64,000 nucleotides of DNA from Frondihabitans sp. Leaf304. GTDB taxonomy: Bacteria; Actinomycetota; Actinomycetes; Actinomycetales; Microbacteriaceae. Positions 34,315-42,883 of the stretch are shown in pieces. The stretch is taken from NCBI RefSeq assembly GCF_001423105.1, contig NZ_LMNV01000002.1, positions 1,231,694-1,295,693 of the forward strand. The letters run 5' to 3'. Both the position numbers and the translations under genes were made by a program. The notes under the pieces were generated by a model, which worked only from the letters and a program-made list of their open reading frames with translations, ran no database searches and was not told where the DNA came from. Numbering within the stretch: position 1 is the first letter of the stretch; every line of letters starts with the position of its first letter.

Positions 34315-35540
34315 TCGCCGCCCCGCAGGGTCAGCAGAGCCGTCTCGACGGTGAGACCCGGCCCGAACGCCATGGCACAGACCCGACGGGCCGGGCTGCC
34401 GGATGCACTGCCCCGATCGCCCGATTCAGCCGCTCGCGCTCCGGCCTCGGCCCCGACCGCCACGAGCTCGCATGTCACCGACGTTTCGGCGCCCACCAGC
34501 AGCTCGCGCAGCACGAACAGTACGGTCGCGCTCGACATGTTGCCGTGTTCGCGCAGCACCTTCCGTGAGGCGGCGACCTGCGGCTCGTCGAGGGCAAGCG
34601 CCGTCTCGACACGGTCGAGAATGCTGCGCCCACCGGGGTGAATCGCCCAGAAGGGCACGTCGGCCACCTCGAGCCCCGGCGACCTCGCCAGAAGAGACGC
34701 GACCGCCGCGCCGATGTTCTGCTCCACGATGCGCGGCACGTAGCTCGAGAGCACCATGTCGAAACCGTGGTCGCCGATCGTCCAGGCCATGTCGGCGGCG
34801 CCGTCGGCGATGATCGTGGTCTCGAACGCGTCGAGATCGAGGCGCGGTGACTCGTCAGGCCCGGCGTGCGCCGACCCGACGACGACCGCTGCGGCAGCCC
34901 CGTCGCCAAAGACCGACGCCGCGACGATGGCGTCGGGGTCGTCGTCGACGTGCAGGTGGAGGGAGCACAGCTCGACCGAAACCACGAGCACGACGGCGTC
35001 GGGGTCGAGGTCGCAGAACTGTGCGGCCATCTTGAGGGCGGGGAACGCGGCGTAGCAGCCCATGAAGCCCAGGTGGAAGCGCTGCACCGACGGAGAGAGG
35101 CCGAGCTCGCGGACGAGCACGTAATCGGGCCCCGGCGCGTAGAAACCCGTGCACGAGACCGTCACGACGTGCGTGATCTCGGAGACCGTGAGGTCGGGTA
35201 CCGCGGCGATCGCCTTCCTTGCCGCCTCCACGAGCAACGGCTTCGAGTAGAGGGTGTACGCGTCGTTGCGGGCTGCCGTTCCAGGGTTGGAGACGATGCC
35301 CGAGGCGATGTCGAAGAGACCAGGGTCGGCGGCAACCGAAGGATCCGACGTCGACTTTCGTTGATCGAACTCGGCGAGAACGGAGTGCCGCGTGTCGATG
35401 GCCGACGCATTGAAGGCGGCGGTGACGAGGCGCCTGCCGAGTCGCCCATAGCCGGGTTGCTCTCGCAGGAGGTCGCGCAAGTCGGGCTGATGCACTGTCG
35501 CGGCGGGCGCCGCGGTCTCGATCGAGCGGATGACGGCCAT
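34311..35540 (-). CDS. Type III polyketide synthase (chalcone synthase-like)
   Basis: A 409-residue type III PKS. The Cys-His-Asn triad is complete: C162 in HLGFMGCYAAFPAL, H301 in WAIHPGGRSILD and N334 in HGNMSSATVL. The CoA-tunnel GFYAPGPDYVLV segment is present. Relatives (alkylresorcinol synthases, AgqA, BpsA) extend long-chain acyl-CoA with malonyl-CoA into resorcinol or pyrone lipids. It is the first gene of the operon with a methyltransferase and a monooxygenase. The ATG at 35540 has TACCAT 5 nt upstream, which might be a leaderless promoter. Confidence 0.93.
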   Translation of the reverse strand: MAVIRSIETAAPAATVHQPDLRDLLREQPGYGRLGRRLVTAAFNASAIDTRHSVLAEFDQRKSTSDPSVAADPGLFDIASGIVSNPGTAARNDAYTLYSKPLLVEAARKAIAAVPDLTVSEITHVVTVSCTGFYAPGPDYVLVRELGLSPSVQRFHLGFMGCYAAFPALKMAAQFCDLDPDAVVLVVSVELCSLHLHVDDDPDAIVAASVFGDGAAAAVVVGSAHAGPDESPRLDLDAFETTIIADGAADMAWTIGDHGFDMVLSSYVPRIVEQNIGAAVASLLARSPGLEVADVPFWAIHPGGRSILDRVETALALDEPQVAASRKVLREHGNMSSATVLFVLRELLVGAETSVTCELVAVGAEAGARAAESGDRGSASGSPARRVCAMAFGPGLTVETALLTLRGGE

Positions 35541-35663
35541 GCGTCATGGTACGACCGCGCCAGGCTTTCGGCCCGCCGAGCCGGGCCGAGACCTCAACTT
35601 CGACGACTCTGCGGGCACTCGAGGCGTCGATTTCGAGGTCTCACGACCTCAACCCCCAACATG

Positions 35664-35697
35664 CAAAAAAGGCCTCGCCCTAGAGGGCAAGACCTTT
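35664..35697 (-). terminator. Terminator after tRNA-Met
   Basis: In the minus direction AAAGGTCTTGCCC pairs with GGGCGAGGCCTTT around TCTA and is followed by UUUU. It lies 9 nt past the tRNA-Met 3' end, so it ends the tRNA-Thr/tRNA-Met transcript. Confidence 0.85.
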
Positions 35698-35705
35698 GTT
35701 GCTTG

Positions 35706-35779
35706 TAGCGAGGGCGGGACTCGAACCCGCGACACCACGATTATGAGCCGTGTGCTCTAACCACCTGAGCTACCCCGCC
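35706..35779 (-). tRNA. tRNA-Met (CAT)
   Basis: A 74-nt cloverleaf with acceptor GGCGGGG. The anticodon loop CTCATAA gives CAT, and the T-arm is GCGGGTTCGAGTCCCGC. Features are those of an elongator tRNA-Met, although an Ile2 (lysidine) identity cannot be fully excluded. CCA is not encoded. Confidence 0.93.
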
Positions 35780-35822
35780 GCACTGCCGACCTGAGGGCCG
35801 TCACCGGACTCGCGTTCGGTGG

Positions 35823-35894
<72 letters not shown>

Positions 35895-35987
35895 GTGACC
35901 ACTCTGATTCGACCCGGTTACCGGCCCGCGAATGGCACCACACGAGAATAGCAGGAGTTCGAGCCGCCTCGTGACACGTGACGCGCC

Positions 35988-36039
35988 GCCGAGATCGCAG
36001 GAGTGGTCGGGTGAAGTCGACCACTACTGCGATCTCGGC
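35988..36039 (-). terminator. Long hairpin after the first aldo-keto reductase gene
   Basis: Arms GCCGAGATCGCAG (35988-36000) and CTGCGATCTCGGC (36027-36039), with inner AGTGGTCG/CGACCACT, make an almost perfect 21-bp stem 15 nt past the stop codon at 36055. Confidence 0.7.
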
Positions 36040-36054
36040 AGAACGCGGTGCGAC

Positions 36055-37017
36055 CTAGGCCGATGCGGCCGAGAGGGCGGCCACATCGTCGGCCGAGAGG
36101 TCGAGCGTCGTCGCCGCGATGAGGTCGGGCAGCTGCTCCACGGTGCGCGCCGATGCGATCGGGCCGGCCACCGCAGGCTGCGCGATCAGCCAGGCCAGCG
36201 AGATGGTGGCGACCGATGCGCCGGTCGACTCCGAGATGCGATCGAGCTCGGCGAGCACACGCCGACCCCGCTCGTCGAGGTAGGCGCTGGCGCCTCCGGC
36301 GCGGGGGCTGTCGACGTCGACTCCGTCGCGGTACTTGCCGGTGAGGAACCCGCTGGCCAGCGACGAATAGGGCAGCACGGAGACGTTCTCCGCTGCCGCG
36401 ACGCCCGCGACCGTCGGGCCGCCGTCGGATCCTTCGACTTTGTCGCGTTCGACGAGGCTGTACTGGTTCTGGATCGCCGCGTATTTCGGCAGGTTCTCCG
36501 ACTCCGAGAAACGCAGGGCCTGCTCGAGGCGCTGACCCGAGAAGTTCGACGCGCCGATCGCGCGGACCTTGCCGAGCTCGACCTGCTCGGAGAGGGCCTC
36601 GACGGCCTCTTCGACGGGACGGTCGGTGAAGTCGCGGTGGGCGTAGTAGAGGTCGATGTAGTCGGTGCCCAAGCGCTCGAGCGAGTCATCGACGGCGCGA
36701 CGGACGATCTCGCGCGAGGTGCCCTCGAGGCCAGTGAGCATGCCCACCTTGGTGGCCACGACGATGTCGTCGCGGTTGCCACGCGCCTTCATCCACTTGC
36801 CGATGATGACCTCGGATTCGCCCCCCGAGTTGCCCGGCTTCCAGGCCGAGTAGACGTCGGCCGTGTCGATGAAGTTGCCCCCGGCGGCGACGTAGGCGTC
36901 GAGGATCTCGAACGACGTCGCCTCGTCGGCCGTCCAGCCGAAGACGTTGCCGCCGAGATTGAGCGGGAAGACGCTGAGGTCGCTCGACCCGAGAGTGGTG
37001 CGGGGTGCGTCGGTCAT
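36055..37017 (-). CDS. Aldo/keto reductase 1
   Basis: A 320-residue (beta/alpha)8 NADPH-dependent reductase. The catalytic tetrad is visible: Asp and Tyr in DTADVYSAW (about 51-59), Lys in VATKVGML and His in YYAHRDF. The C-terminal NADPH loop holds VAGPIASARTVEQL. The family reduces aldehydes and ketones; sequence alone does not show the substrate. It is closely related to the second reductase 141 nt upstream, sharing the FGWT, GGESE and DTADVYSAW blocks, which indicates a tandem duplication. Confidence 0.9.
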   Translation of the reverse strand: MTDAPRTTLGSSDLSVFPLNLGGNVFGWTADEATSFEILDAYVAAGGNFIDTADVYSAWKPGNSGGESEVIIGKWMKARGNRDDIVVATKVGMLTGLEGTSREIVRRAVDDSLERLGTDYIDLYYAHRDFTDRPVEEAVEALSEQVELGKVRAIGASNFSGQRLEQALRFSESENLPKYAAIQNQYSLVERDKVEGSDGGPTVAGVAAAENVSVLPYSSLASGFLTGKYRDGVDVDSPRAGGASAYLDERGRRVLAELDRISESTGASVATISLAWLIAQPAVAGPIASARTVEQLPDLIAATTLDLSADDVAALSAASA

Positions 37018-37158
37018 GTGACTCCTTCTGATCGGATGTTCTCTAACGCAACACCCGTTCGCCTCGGGAATTCCGAGAGCCGAGGATCCCGGTCGTCCCG
37101 GATCGAGACGTACACAGCGTCGAGCTCCTCCTCGACGAAGCAGCCGACAAGGCCGTTC

Positions 37159-38148
37159 TCAGTCGTCGGCGTGCTGCGAGATGGTCGTCAGCTCGGTCAT
37201 CTCGGCGTCGTCGAGGGTCAGCTGGGCCACCCCCAGGAGGTTCTCGAGCTGGATCACCGAGCGAGCGCTGGCGAGGGCGCCGACTACGTTCTGCTGCTGG
37301 ACCACCCAGCGGATCGCCACGGCGGCCGGTGTCACCCCGTGCCTCGATGCGATATCGGTGACGACGTCGAGGGTCCGCAAGTTACCGGGCGTGAGGTGAC
37401 CCATCGCTCGACTGCCGCGGGGCGAGTCGCCGATGTTGTCGCGGCTGCGGTACTTGCCCGTGAGGAACCCGCTTGCGAGCGTCGAATGGGGCAGCACGGC
37501 GAGCCCGAAGTGGTCGACGAGCGGCGACATGTCGGACTCGTACTCGTTGCGACGAACGAGATTCCAGGCCGGCTGGACCGCCGCGAAGGGGTGGAGGCCG
37601 TCACGGTCGGCAATCGCGAGCGCCTGCCGGAGCCTCGCGCCGGTGTAGTTCGACACGGCCGGGTAGCGGATCTTGCCCTCGTCGACCAGCTCGCTGAAGG
37701 CGGCGACCGTCTCGTCGAGCGGAGTCTCGTCATCGTCGTAGTGCGCGAAGTAGAGATCGATACGGTCGGTGCGCAGCCGACCCAGCGAGGCCTCGACGGC
37801 CTTGCGAATGCTGGTGCGAGTGAGGCCCGGGGCGTCGGGGTGCTGACCCACCTTCGTACTGACGATGACGCGATCGCGGTTTCCGGGGCGCGCGAGCCAC
37901 CGGCCGATGATCGCCTCCGACTCGCCGCCCGTGTTGCCCGGGAGCCAGGCCGAATAGACGTCGGCCGTATCGAGCACCCGTCCGCCGGCGTCGGCATAGA
38001 CGTCGAGGATCTCGAGGGCGGTCGGTGCACCCACCGTCCAGCCGAACACGTTTGTTCCGAGCGCGAGCGGGAAGGGAGTCGCGTCGGGCGGGAAGAGGTC
38101 GGGCAAGGAGTCCAGGAGGTAGCCAATCCGGTCGGTTCGCACCACCAT
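37159..38148 (-). CDS. Aldo/keto reductase 2
   Basis: A 329-residue paralogue of the adjacent reductase. Asp/Tyr lie in DTADVYSAWLPGNTGGESE, Lys in VSTKVGQ and His in YFAHYDDDE. The C-terminal cofactor segment reads VVGALASARSVIQL. The first 18 residues (MVVRTDRIGYLLDSLPDL) differ from the paralogue. It is divergent from the alpha-glucosidase gene, with 68 nt between starts, so the two could share regulation. Confidence 0.88.
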   Translation of the reverse strand: MVVRTDRIGYLLDSLPDLFPPDATPFPLALGTNVFGWTVGAPTALEILDVYADAGGRVLDTADVYSAWLPGNTGGESEAIIGRWLARPGNRDRVIVSTKVGQHPDAPGLTRTSIRKAVEASLGRLRTDRIDLYFAHYDDDETPLDETVAAFSELVDEGKIRYPAVSNYTGARLRQALAIADRDGLHPFAAVQPAWNLVRRNEYESDMSPLVDHFGLAVLPHSTLASGFLTGKYRSRDNIGDSPRGSRAMGHLTPGNLRTLDVVTDIASRHGVTPAAVAIRWVVQQQNVVGALASARSVIQLENLLGVAQLTLDDAEMTELTTISQHADD

Positions 38149-38203
38149 AACGGACCCGGTACTCCCCTGTGGACTCGTGCGGCTGAGAGCGGCGCACCTG
38201 TCG

Positions 38204-38209
38204 TATCGT
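38204..38209 (+). promoter_or_regulatory. -10 element for leaderless alpha-glucosidase mRNA
   Basis: TATCGT ends 7 nt before the ATG at 38217. Confidence 0.5.
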
Positions 38210-38216
38210 GGCTGTC

Positions 38217-39902
38217 ATGCCTCTCGACGAGACCATCCAGACCGACGGCCCCCGACTCGATGGGGCCGCGTGGTGGCGCACGGCCGTGATCTACCAGGTC
38301 TATCCGCGCTCCTTCGCCGATAGCAACGGCGACGGCATCGGCGACCTCCCCGGCATCACCTCGCGCCTCTCGGCGTTGGCCGACCTCGGCGTCGATGCCG
38401 TGTGGCTCTCGCCGTTCTTCACCTCCCCGCAGAAAGACGCCGGTTACGACGTCGCCGACTACTGCGACGTCGACCCTCTCTTCGGCACCCTCGACGACTT
38501 CGACGCGCTCCGGCGCCGGGCTACCGAGCTCGGCCTGCGAGTGATCGTCGACCTCGTCCCCAACCACTCCTCCGACGCGCACGAGTGGTTCCAGCGCGCG
38601 CTGGCGGCAGGTCCCGGCTCCCCCGAGCGCGCCCGCTATCTGTTCCGCGACGGGCAGGGCGAGAACGGCGAGCTTCCCCCGAACAACTGGCAGTCGGTCT
38701 TCGGCGGCGCCGCGTGGAGCCGCGTCACCGAAAAAGACGGCACGCCCGGCCAGTGGTATCTCCACCTCTTCGACTCGTCGCAGCCCGACTTCGACTGGGA
38801 GAACCCCGAAGTCCGCGACCAGTTCCTCGACGTGCTCCGGTTCTGGCTCGACCGCGGTGTCGACGGGTTCCGCATCGACGTCGCCCACGGTCTCATCAAG
38901 AAAGACGGGCTTCCCGACTACACGCCCCCGAAAGACGCCGGCAGCATGGGCGGCGGCCTCGCCGAAGACCAGACGCCTCCGTATTGGGCTCAAGACGGAG
39001 TGCACGACATCTACCGCTCGTGGCGCGCCCTTCTCGAGACCTACCCGGGCGACCGGATCCTGGTGGCCGAGGCTTGGGTGGAGCCGCTCTCGAAGCTCAG
39101 CAACTGGGTTCGCCCCGACGAGATGCACCAGGCGTTCAACTTCTCGTACCTCGAGAGCGGCTGGTCAGCACCGTCGATCAAGGGCGTCATCGACTCGTCG
39201 CTCGAGGTGTTCGACAGCGTCGACGCCCCCAGCACCTGGGTGCTCTCCAACCATGACGTCGTGCGCCACGCCTCCCGGCTCGCGCTCACCGCCGACAACG
39301 CCCAGGGTGCAGGCATCGGGCCGAAGAGTTCGGGCCTGCCCGACACCGCCGTCGGCCTGGCACGGGCTCGCGCCGCCACTGCCGTGATGCTCGCCCTCCC
39401 CGGCTCGGCCTACATCTACCAGGGCGAAGAGCTCGGGCTGCCCGAGGCGATCGACCTGCCCGACGAAGCCCGCCAGGATCCCACGTGGTTCCGCACTGCG
39501 GGCGAGCGCTACGGTCGCGACGGCTGCCGTGTGCCGCTGCCCTGGGAGGCCGCATCGCCCGCCTTCGGGTTCAACACCACCGGCGAGTCGTGGCTGCCGC
39601 AGCCCGAGGCGTGGGCGCCCTACGCGCGAGACGCTCAGGAGGGCGACACCGGCTCCACCCTCGAGCTCTACCGCCTGGCTCTGGCGCTGCGTCACGAATT
39701 CGCTTTAGGATCCGGCACGGTCGAGTGGTTGTCGGGTTACGGCCCCGACGTGGTCGCGTTCCGCAACGGTCAGATCACCGTGATTGCGAACACCGGCACG
39801 GTACCGGTCGAGCTCCCCGTCGCCGACGAGCTCCTCGCGACTGTCGAGCTCGAGGGTGCGGCGCTGCCGGCCGACGCGACGGTGTGGTTGCGCGTGTCGT
39901 AG
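38217..39902 (+). CDS. GH13 alpha-glucosidase
   Basis: A 561-residue alpha-amylase-family glucosidase without signal peptide, so it is cytoplasmic. Conserved regions: VIYQVYPRSFADSNGDGIGDL at the N-terminus, VDLVPNHSSD (about 111-120), GFRIDVAHG with nucleophile D221, VAEAWVEP with acid/base E285, and LSNHDVVRH with D347. The length and motifs match oligosaccharide alpha-glucosidases that act on maltose, isomaltose or sucrose-type substrates. The ATG at 38217 is preferred over GTG at 38208 because the latter lies inside the -10 box. Confidence 0.93.
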   Translation: MPLDETIQTDGPRLDGAAWWRTAVIYQVYPRSFADSNGDGIGDLPGITSRLSALADLGVDAVWLSPFFTSPQKDAGYDVADYCDVDPLFGTLDDFDALRRRATELGLRVIVDLVPNHSSDAHEWFQRALAAGPGSPERARYLFRDGQGENGELPPNNWQSVFGGAAWSRVTEKDGTPGQWYLHLFDSSQPDFDWENPEVRDQFLDVLRFWLDRGVDGFRIDVAHGLIKKDGLPDYTPPKDAGSMGGGLAEDQTPPYWAQDGVHDIYRSWRALLETYPGDRILVAEAWVEPLSKLSNWVRPDEMHQAFNFSYLESGWSAPSIKGVIDSSLEVFDSVDAPSTWVLSNHDVVRHASRLALTADNAQGAGIGPKSSGLPDTAVGLARARAATAVMLALPGSAYIYQGEELGLPEAIDLPDEARQDPTWFRTAGERYGRDGCRVPLPWEAASPAFGFNTTGESWLPQPEAWAPYARDAQEGDTGSTLELYRLALALRHEFALGSGTVEWLSGYGPDVVAFRNGQITVIANTGTVPVELPVADELLATVELEGAALPADATVWLRVS

Positions 39903-39943
39903 TCGACGCGGGCCGGCGTCGCCGGCGTTGGTCCGCGAGACGC

Positions 39944-39989
39944 CTTACGGACAAAGCCACCTGCCGCGGCAGGTGGCTTTGTCCGTAAG
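39944..39989. terminator. Perfect 46-bp palindrome, bidirectional terminator
   Basis: Two perfect 23-bp arms (39944-39966 and 39967-39989) start CTTACGGACAAAGCC and end GGCTTTGTCCGTAAG with no spacer. It lies between the convergent alpha-glucosidase (stop 39902) and M23 peptidase (stop 40029) genes. The stem contains AAAG/CTTT blocks but no outer U-run. Confidence 0.75.
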
Positions 39990-40028
39990 ACGTAGGTAGT
40001 GCCTCGCAGGCACACCGGCAAGAGCGGC

Positions 40029-41288
40029 TCAGGCGGCGCCGGCGTTGGCCATGAGCCACGGGTACGGGTCGACGGGAACGCCGTTGAGGTGGATCTCGAA
40101 GTGCAGGTGGGCCCCGGTGCTGTTACCGGTCGAGCCCACGTTTCCGACCTGCTGGCCGACCTTGACCGTCTCGCCCTGCGTCACCTTGATCGACCCGGCG
40201 ACCATGTGCGCGTACACGCTCGTGACCTGCTGGCCGTTGATCGTGTGCTCGATCCACACGTTGTAGCCAAGGGCGCCGCCACCCTGCTCGACCTTCGACA
40301 CAACGCCGTCGGCGACGATCTGAATGGGGGTTCCTTCGCCGGGGATGAAATCGAGACCCTGGTGGAATGTGGAGCAGAAACCGCAGTTCGCGACCTGACG
40401 GGCGCCGAAGCCACTCGAGATCGGCACTCCGGTCGCGAACGGCCATTGGACTGCAGCCGTGGAGTCGTTGGTGAACGCACCCGCGTTTGCCGACGAGACG
40501 GTCGTGTTGAGGTTGGTCACCGAGTACCCGTCGCGGCCGACGGAAGCGTCGGAGACGGCTCCTGATGCGACGTACTGCTGGCCGCCGGTCGCAGCGACTC
40601 CGCCGACGGTTGTTCCCGACTGAGCGGCCGCGGTCAGCTTGAGAGCGACGTTCTCGGGGGTATCGACGAAGTAGGCGTTGGCCGGCACCGAGGTCGCGAC
40701 GATCGTCGCGCCGACGAAGACCATCGCGCCGAGCACTCCGAAGCGACGTGTGCGCTGGCCTCGGAGCTGCGCCGGCGAGCGACGGGGTGCCACGACAGGC
40801 GCGGCCACGGCTGCCGCACGACGAGCCCGAGCGGTCGCACGAACAGAGGCGCGTGGGGCCGCGAGACGGGGCTCTGCAGCCCGGGGGGCCGTGCGGGTGG
40901 GAGCGGAGGGCTGGGGGGCCGTCGGCATCACGGTGGGGACGACGGGCACCTCATCGGCCGCGGCGGGCGACACCGTGAGAACGGGTGCCTCTGCGAGCGG
41001 AGCCTGAACGGGCTGGGCGGCCGAGGGCCGCACGAACGATGCCCCTTCACGTGCCTCTCGGAGCGCGCGGCGCGAGCCGGGTGCTGCGGCAGCGGCAGGT
41101 GCACTGGCCGTGACGACGTCGGAAGACTCGACGGAGGCCGCGCCGGAGCGAAGAGGCGTCACGGCCGGCATCGAGCCGGTGGCACGCTCGCGGGCACGCA
41201 GCTCGCGTCGAGTGAGAGCACCACCCTCGTTGTCGACCGTCACGGGTCGCGTCGCCGAGGAACTGGCTTCGTGGCCCTGAGACGTCAC
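40029..41288 (-). CDS. Secreted/anchored M23-family metallopeptidase
   Basis: A 419-residue protein. The first ~190 residues are a low-complexity Ala/Pro/Arg/Thr-rich cytoplasmic region. A single hydrophobic segment (RRFGVLGAMVFVGATIVATSVPANA, about 185-210) then acts as signal anchor or signal peptide. The C-terminal LytM/M23 domain has zinc ligands in FHQGLDF and HLHFEIHLNG plus YAHMVAGSI, so it should cleave peptidoglycan cross-links. One unusual detail is a cysteine pair, CGFC, just before HQGLD. GTG at 41288 follows GAGGAG. The long N-terminal tail could tether it to cytosolic partners. Confidence 0.9.
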   Translation of the reverse strand: MTSQGHEASSSATRPVTVDNEGGALTRRELRARERATGSMPAVTPLRSGAASVESSDVVTASAPAAAAAPGSRRALREAREGASFVRPSAAQPVQAPLAEAPVLTVSPAAADEVPVVPTVMPTAPQPSAPTRTAPRAAEPRLAAPRASVRATARARRAAAVAAPVVAPRRSPAQLRGQRTRRFGVLGAMVFVGATIVATSVPANAYFVDTPENVALKLTAAAQSGTTVGGVAATGGQQYVASGAVSDASVGRDGYSVTNLNTTVSSANAGAFTNDSTAAVQWPFATGVPISSGFGARQVANCGFCSTFHQGLDFIPGEGTPIQIVADGVVSKVEQGGGALGYNVWIEHTINGQQVTSVYAHMVAGSIKVTQGETVKVGQQVGNVGSTGNSTGAHLHFEIHLNGVPVDPYPWLMANAGAA

Positions 41289-41634
41289 AGCGTGGATTCT
41301 CCTCGTACTCGATCGGTGCCTTCATCGCTCGCTGTCTCACTCAGACGGATTTCGGGGGGAAAAACCATCGAACTTGGCGCGGCGATTGGCGGCGTAGTTT
41401 TCGGGTGTTCGGTGACGTCGACTCCGGCAAGGTAAAACCAAATCGACCGGATTGAGCGGGAACGGACACACTCACTTCGACGACGACTTCACCACCATAC
41501 AGAGAGATCGACGGTTTGGCGAGGCGCTGATATTCACATTCTGTGATTTGTCAGGTTGGGCACGCCGAGGGGCTGCTGGCGCGTGCACGAGTGAGGTGCG
41601 GATCCTTGGGGGTCGTCCGCTCGACTCTCACGCC
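41289..41634. other. 346-bp intergenic region upstream of the M23 gene
   Basis: The gap is less GC-rich than its surroundings. It contains a palindrome TCACATTCTGTGA (41535-41547), which is CRP-like in shape, and a run of seven G then A residues near 41355. It should hold the promoter of the M23 gene. I looked for a ydaO-type c-di-AMP riboswitch, common before such genes, and found no convincing core. Confidence 0.4.
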
Positions 41635-42453
41635 CTAGAAACCGCAGTCGGCCAGAGCGCTCGCCAACTCGGCCCGAATGCCCGGAGCCGACACGACCGT
41701 GAGGTCGCGGCTCGCTGGAGCCCCGGCCGGGGTCAGCACCGAGGCACCGGCCTCCTTGGCGATGAGGATTCCGGCAGCGTGATCCCAGGGCTGGAGTCCG
41801 CGCTCGATGTAGGCGTCGAGCCGCCCGACGGCGACCGCGCAGAGATCGAGCGACGCCGCCCCGATTCGTCGGATGTCGCGCACACGCCCGAGCAGAGGAA
41901 CGAGGCGAGTCGCCTGCTCGATGCGCCGGGCGGGATCGTACGAGAAGCCCGTGCCAACGAGCGACTGCGACAGATCGGTCGGGCCCGCGACCTGCAACGG
42001 GACGCCGTTCAGCGCCGCACCGCCGCCACGGGTGGCGCTGTACTCCTCGTCGAGCACCGGGTTGACGACGCACGCCGCCAGGGCGGTCCAGTGCCGAGGA
42101 TCCGGCTCCCCCGACACCACAGCGATGCTCACCGCGTACATCGGAATGCCGTAGAGAAAATTGACGGTGCCGTCGATCGGGTCGACGATCCAGGTGAGGC
42201 CGGTGCTCGACGGCTCGGCGCCGCTCTCTTCGCCCAGAAAACCGTCGCCCGGACGCTCCGCCGCCAGACGCCGCCTGATGAGCGCCTCGACCTCGCGATC
42301 GGCGTAGGTGACGATGTCGACGGCGCTCGACTTGCTGTCCGCCACCTCGACGCCCTCGGCACGGCGCCGAGCGGCGAGCGCCCCGGCCTCCCGTGCGATC
42401 GACCGGGCCGTCTTCAGCAGATCGGCGTTGGTCGGGCTGGTGGCGTTGGTCAT
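41635..42453 (-). CDS. Inositol monophosphatase-family protein
   Basis: A 272-residue Mg-dependent phosphatase. The metal-binding motifs are GEESG (about 74-78), WIVDPIDGTVNF (about 87-98) and WDHAAGILIAKEAG (about 217-230). Substrates in the family include inositol-phosphate, histidinol-phosphate, fructose-1,6-bisphosphate and PAP; none can be chosen from sequence. GGAGGAC lies 6 nt before the ATG at 42453, deciding the start against a longer frame. The gene is immediately downstream of tRNA-Tyr. Confidence 0.9.
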   Translation of the reverse strand: MTNATSPTNADLLKTARSIAREAGALAARRRAEGVEVADSKSSAVDIVTYADREVEALIRRRLAAERPGDGFLGEESGAEPSSTGLTWIVDPIDGTVNFLYGIPMYAVSIAVVSGEPDPRHWTALAACVVNPVLDEEYSATRGGGAALNGVPLQVAGPTDLSQSLVGTGFSYDPARRIEQATRLVPLLGRVRDIRRIGAASLDLCAVAVGRLDAYIERGLQPWDHAAGILIAKEAGASVLTPAGAPASRDLTVVSAPGIRAELASALADCGF

Positions 42454-42516
42454 GGCGTCCTCCACAAGACGACACCCCGCGGCACGGGGGCTCGCGGGGT
42501 GTGGTCGTTCTGATCG

Positions 42517-42598
42517 TGGCAAGTGAGGGATTCGAACCCCCGAAGGCTACGCCGGCTGATTTACAGTCAGATCCCTTTGGCCGCTTGGGTAACTTGCC
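42517..42598 (-). tRNA. tRNA-Tyr (GTA)
   Basis: An 82-nt class II tRNA with acceptor GGCAAGT/ACTTGCC, anticodon loop CTGTAAA (GTA), an extra variable arm and T-arm GGGGGTTCGAATCCCTC. CCA is not encoded. Confidence 0.97.
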
Positions 42599-42714
42599 AG
42601 ATGCGCTTCTCGTGCCACTCGGGCAACCGAAGGCGCGCACCTACAATACATGGCGTTCGGGGTGGTCTCGACCACTGGGATCCTCGTCGCCTGAGGTCTT
42701 GTCCCCGTCGTCGC

Positions 42715-42790
42715 CAATTTGAGAGTGATCCCGGCCCTCGGCGTTGCTGCACCCGACGCGTCGCGGCGGATCGCTCGCAAATTCGCGGTG
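42715..42790. repeat. Palindromic flanking element, left copy
   Basis: CAATTTGAGAGTGATC (42715-42730) and GATCGCTCGCAAATT (42769-42783) are imperfect inverted repeats around a core with CCCGACGCGTCGCGG. A related ~75-bp copy in the same orientation begins at 43772, so the two bracket the DUF559 gene as direct repeats. Confidence 0.75.
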
Positions 42791-42883
42791 ATCCCCGTCT
42801 TCACACCCCGGAGGACGACGGCTTTCTCCCCAGAAGGCCGCCGAGCCTCCCGTCACTGCTGGCCGACTCAGCAGTCTGGGCCC

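Noticed and set aside
35932-38289. 785-codon open plus-strand frame
   Set aside because: It is antisense to both aldo-keto reductases and has no recognisable domain or RBS.
41289-41634. ydaO-type c-di-AMP riboswitch before the M23 peptidase gene
   Set aside because: Such riboswitches are common at this position in actinobacteria, but the conserved core motifs are not recognisable.
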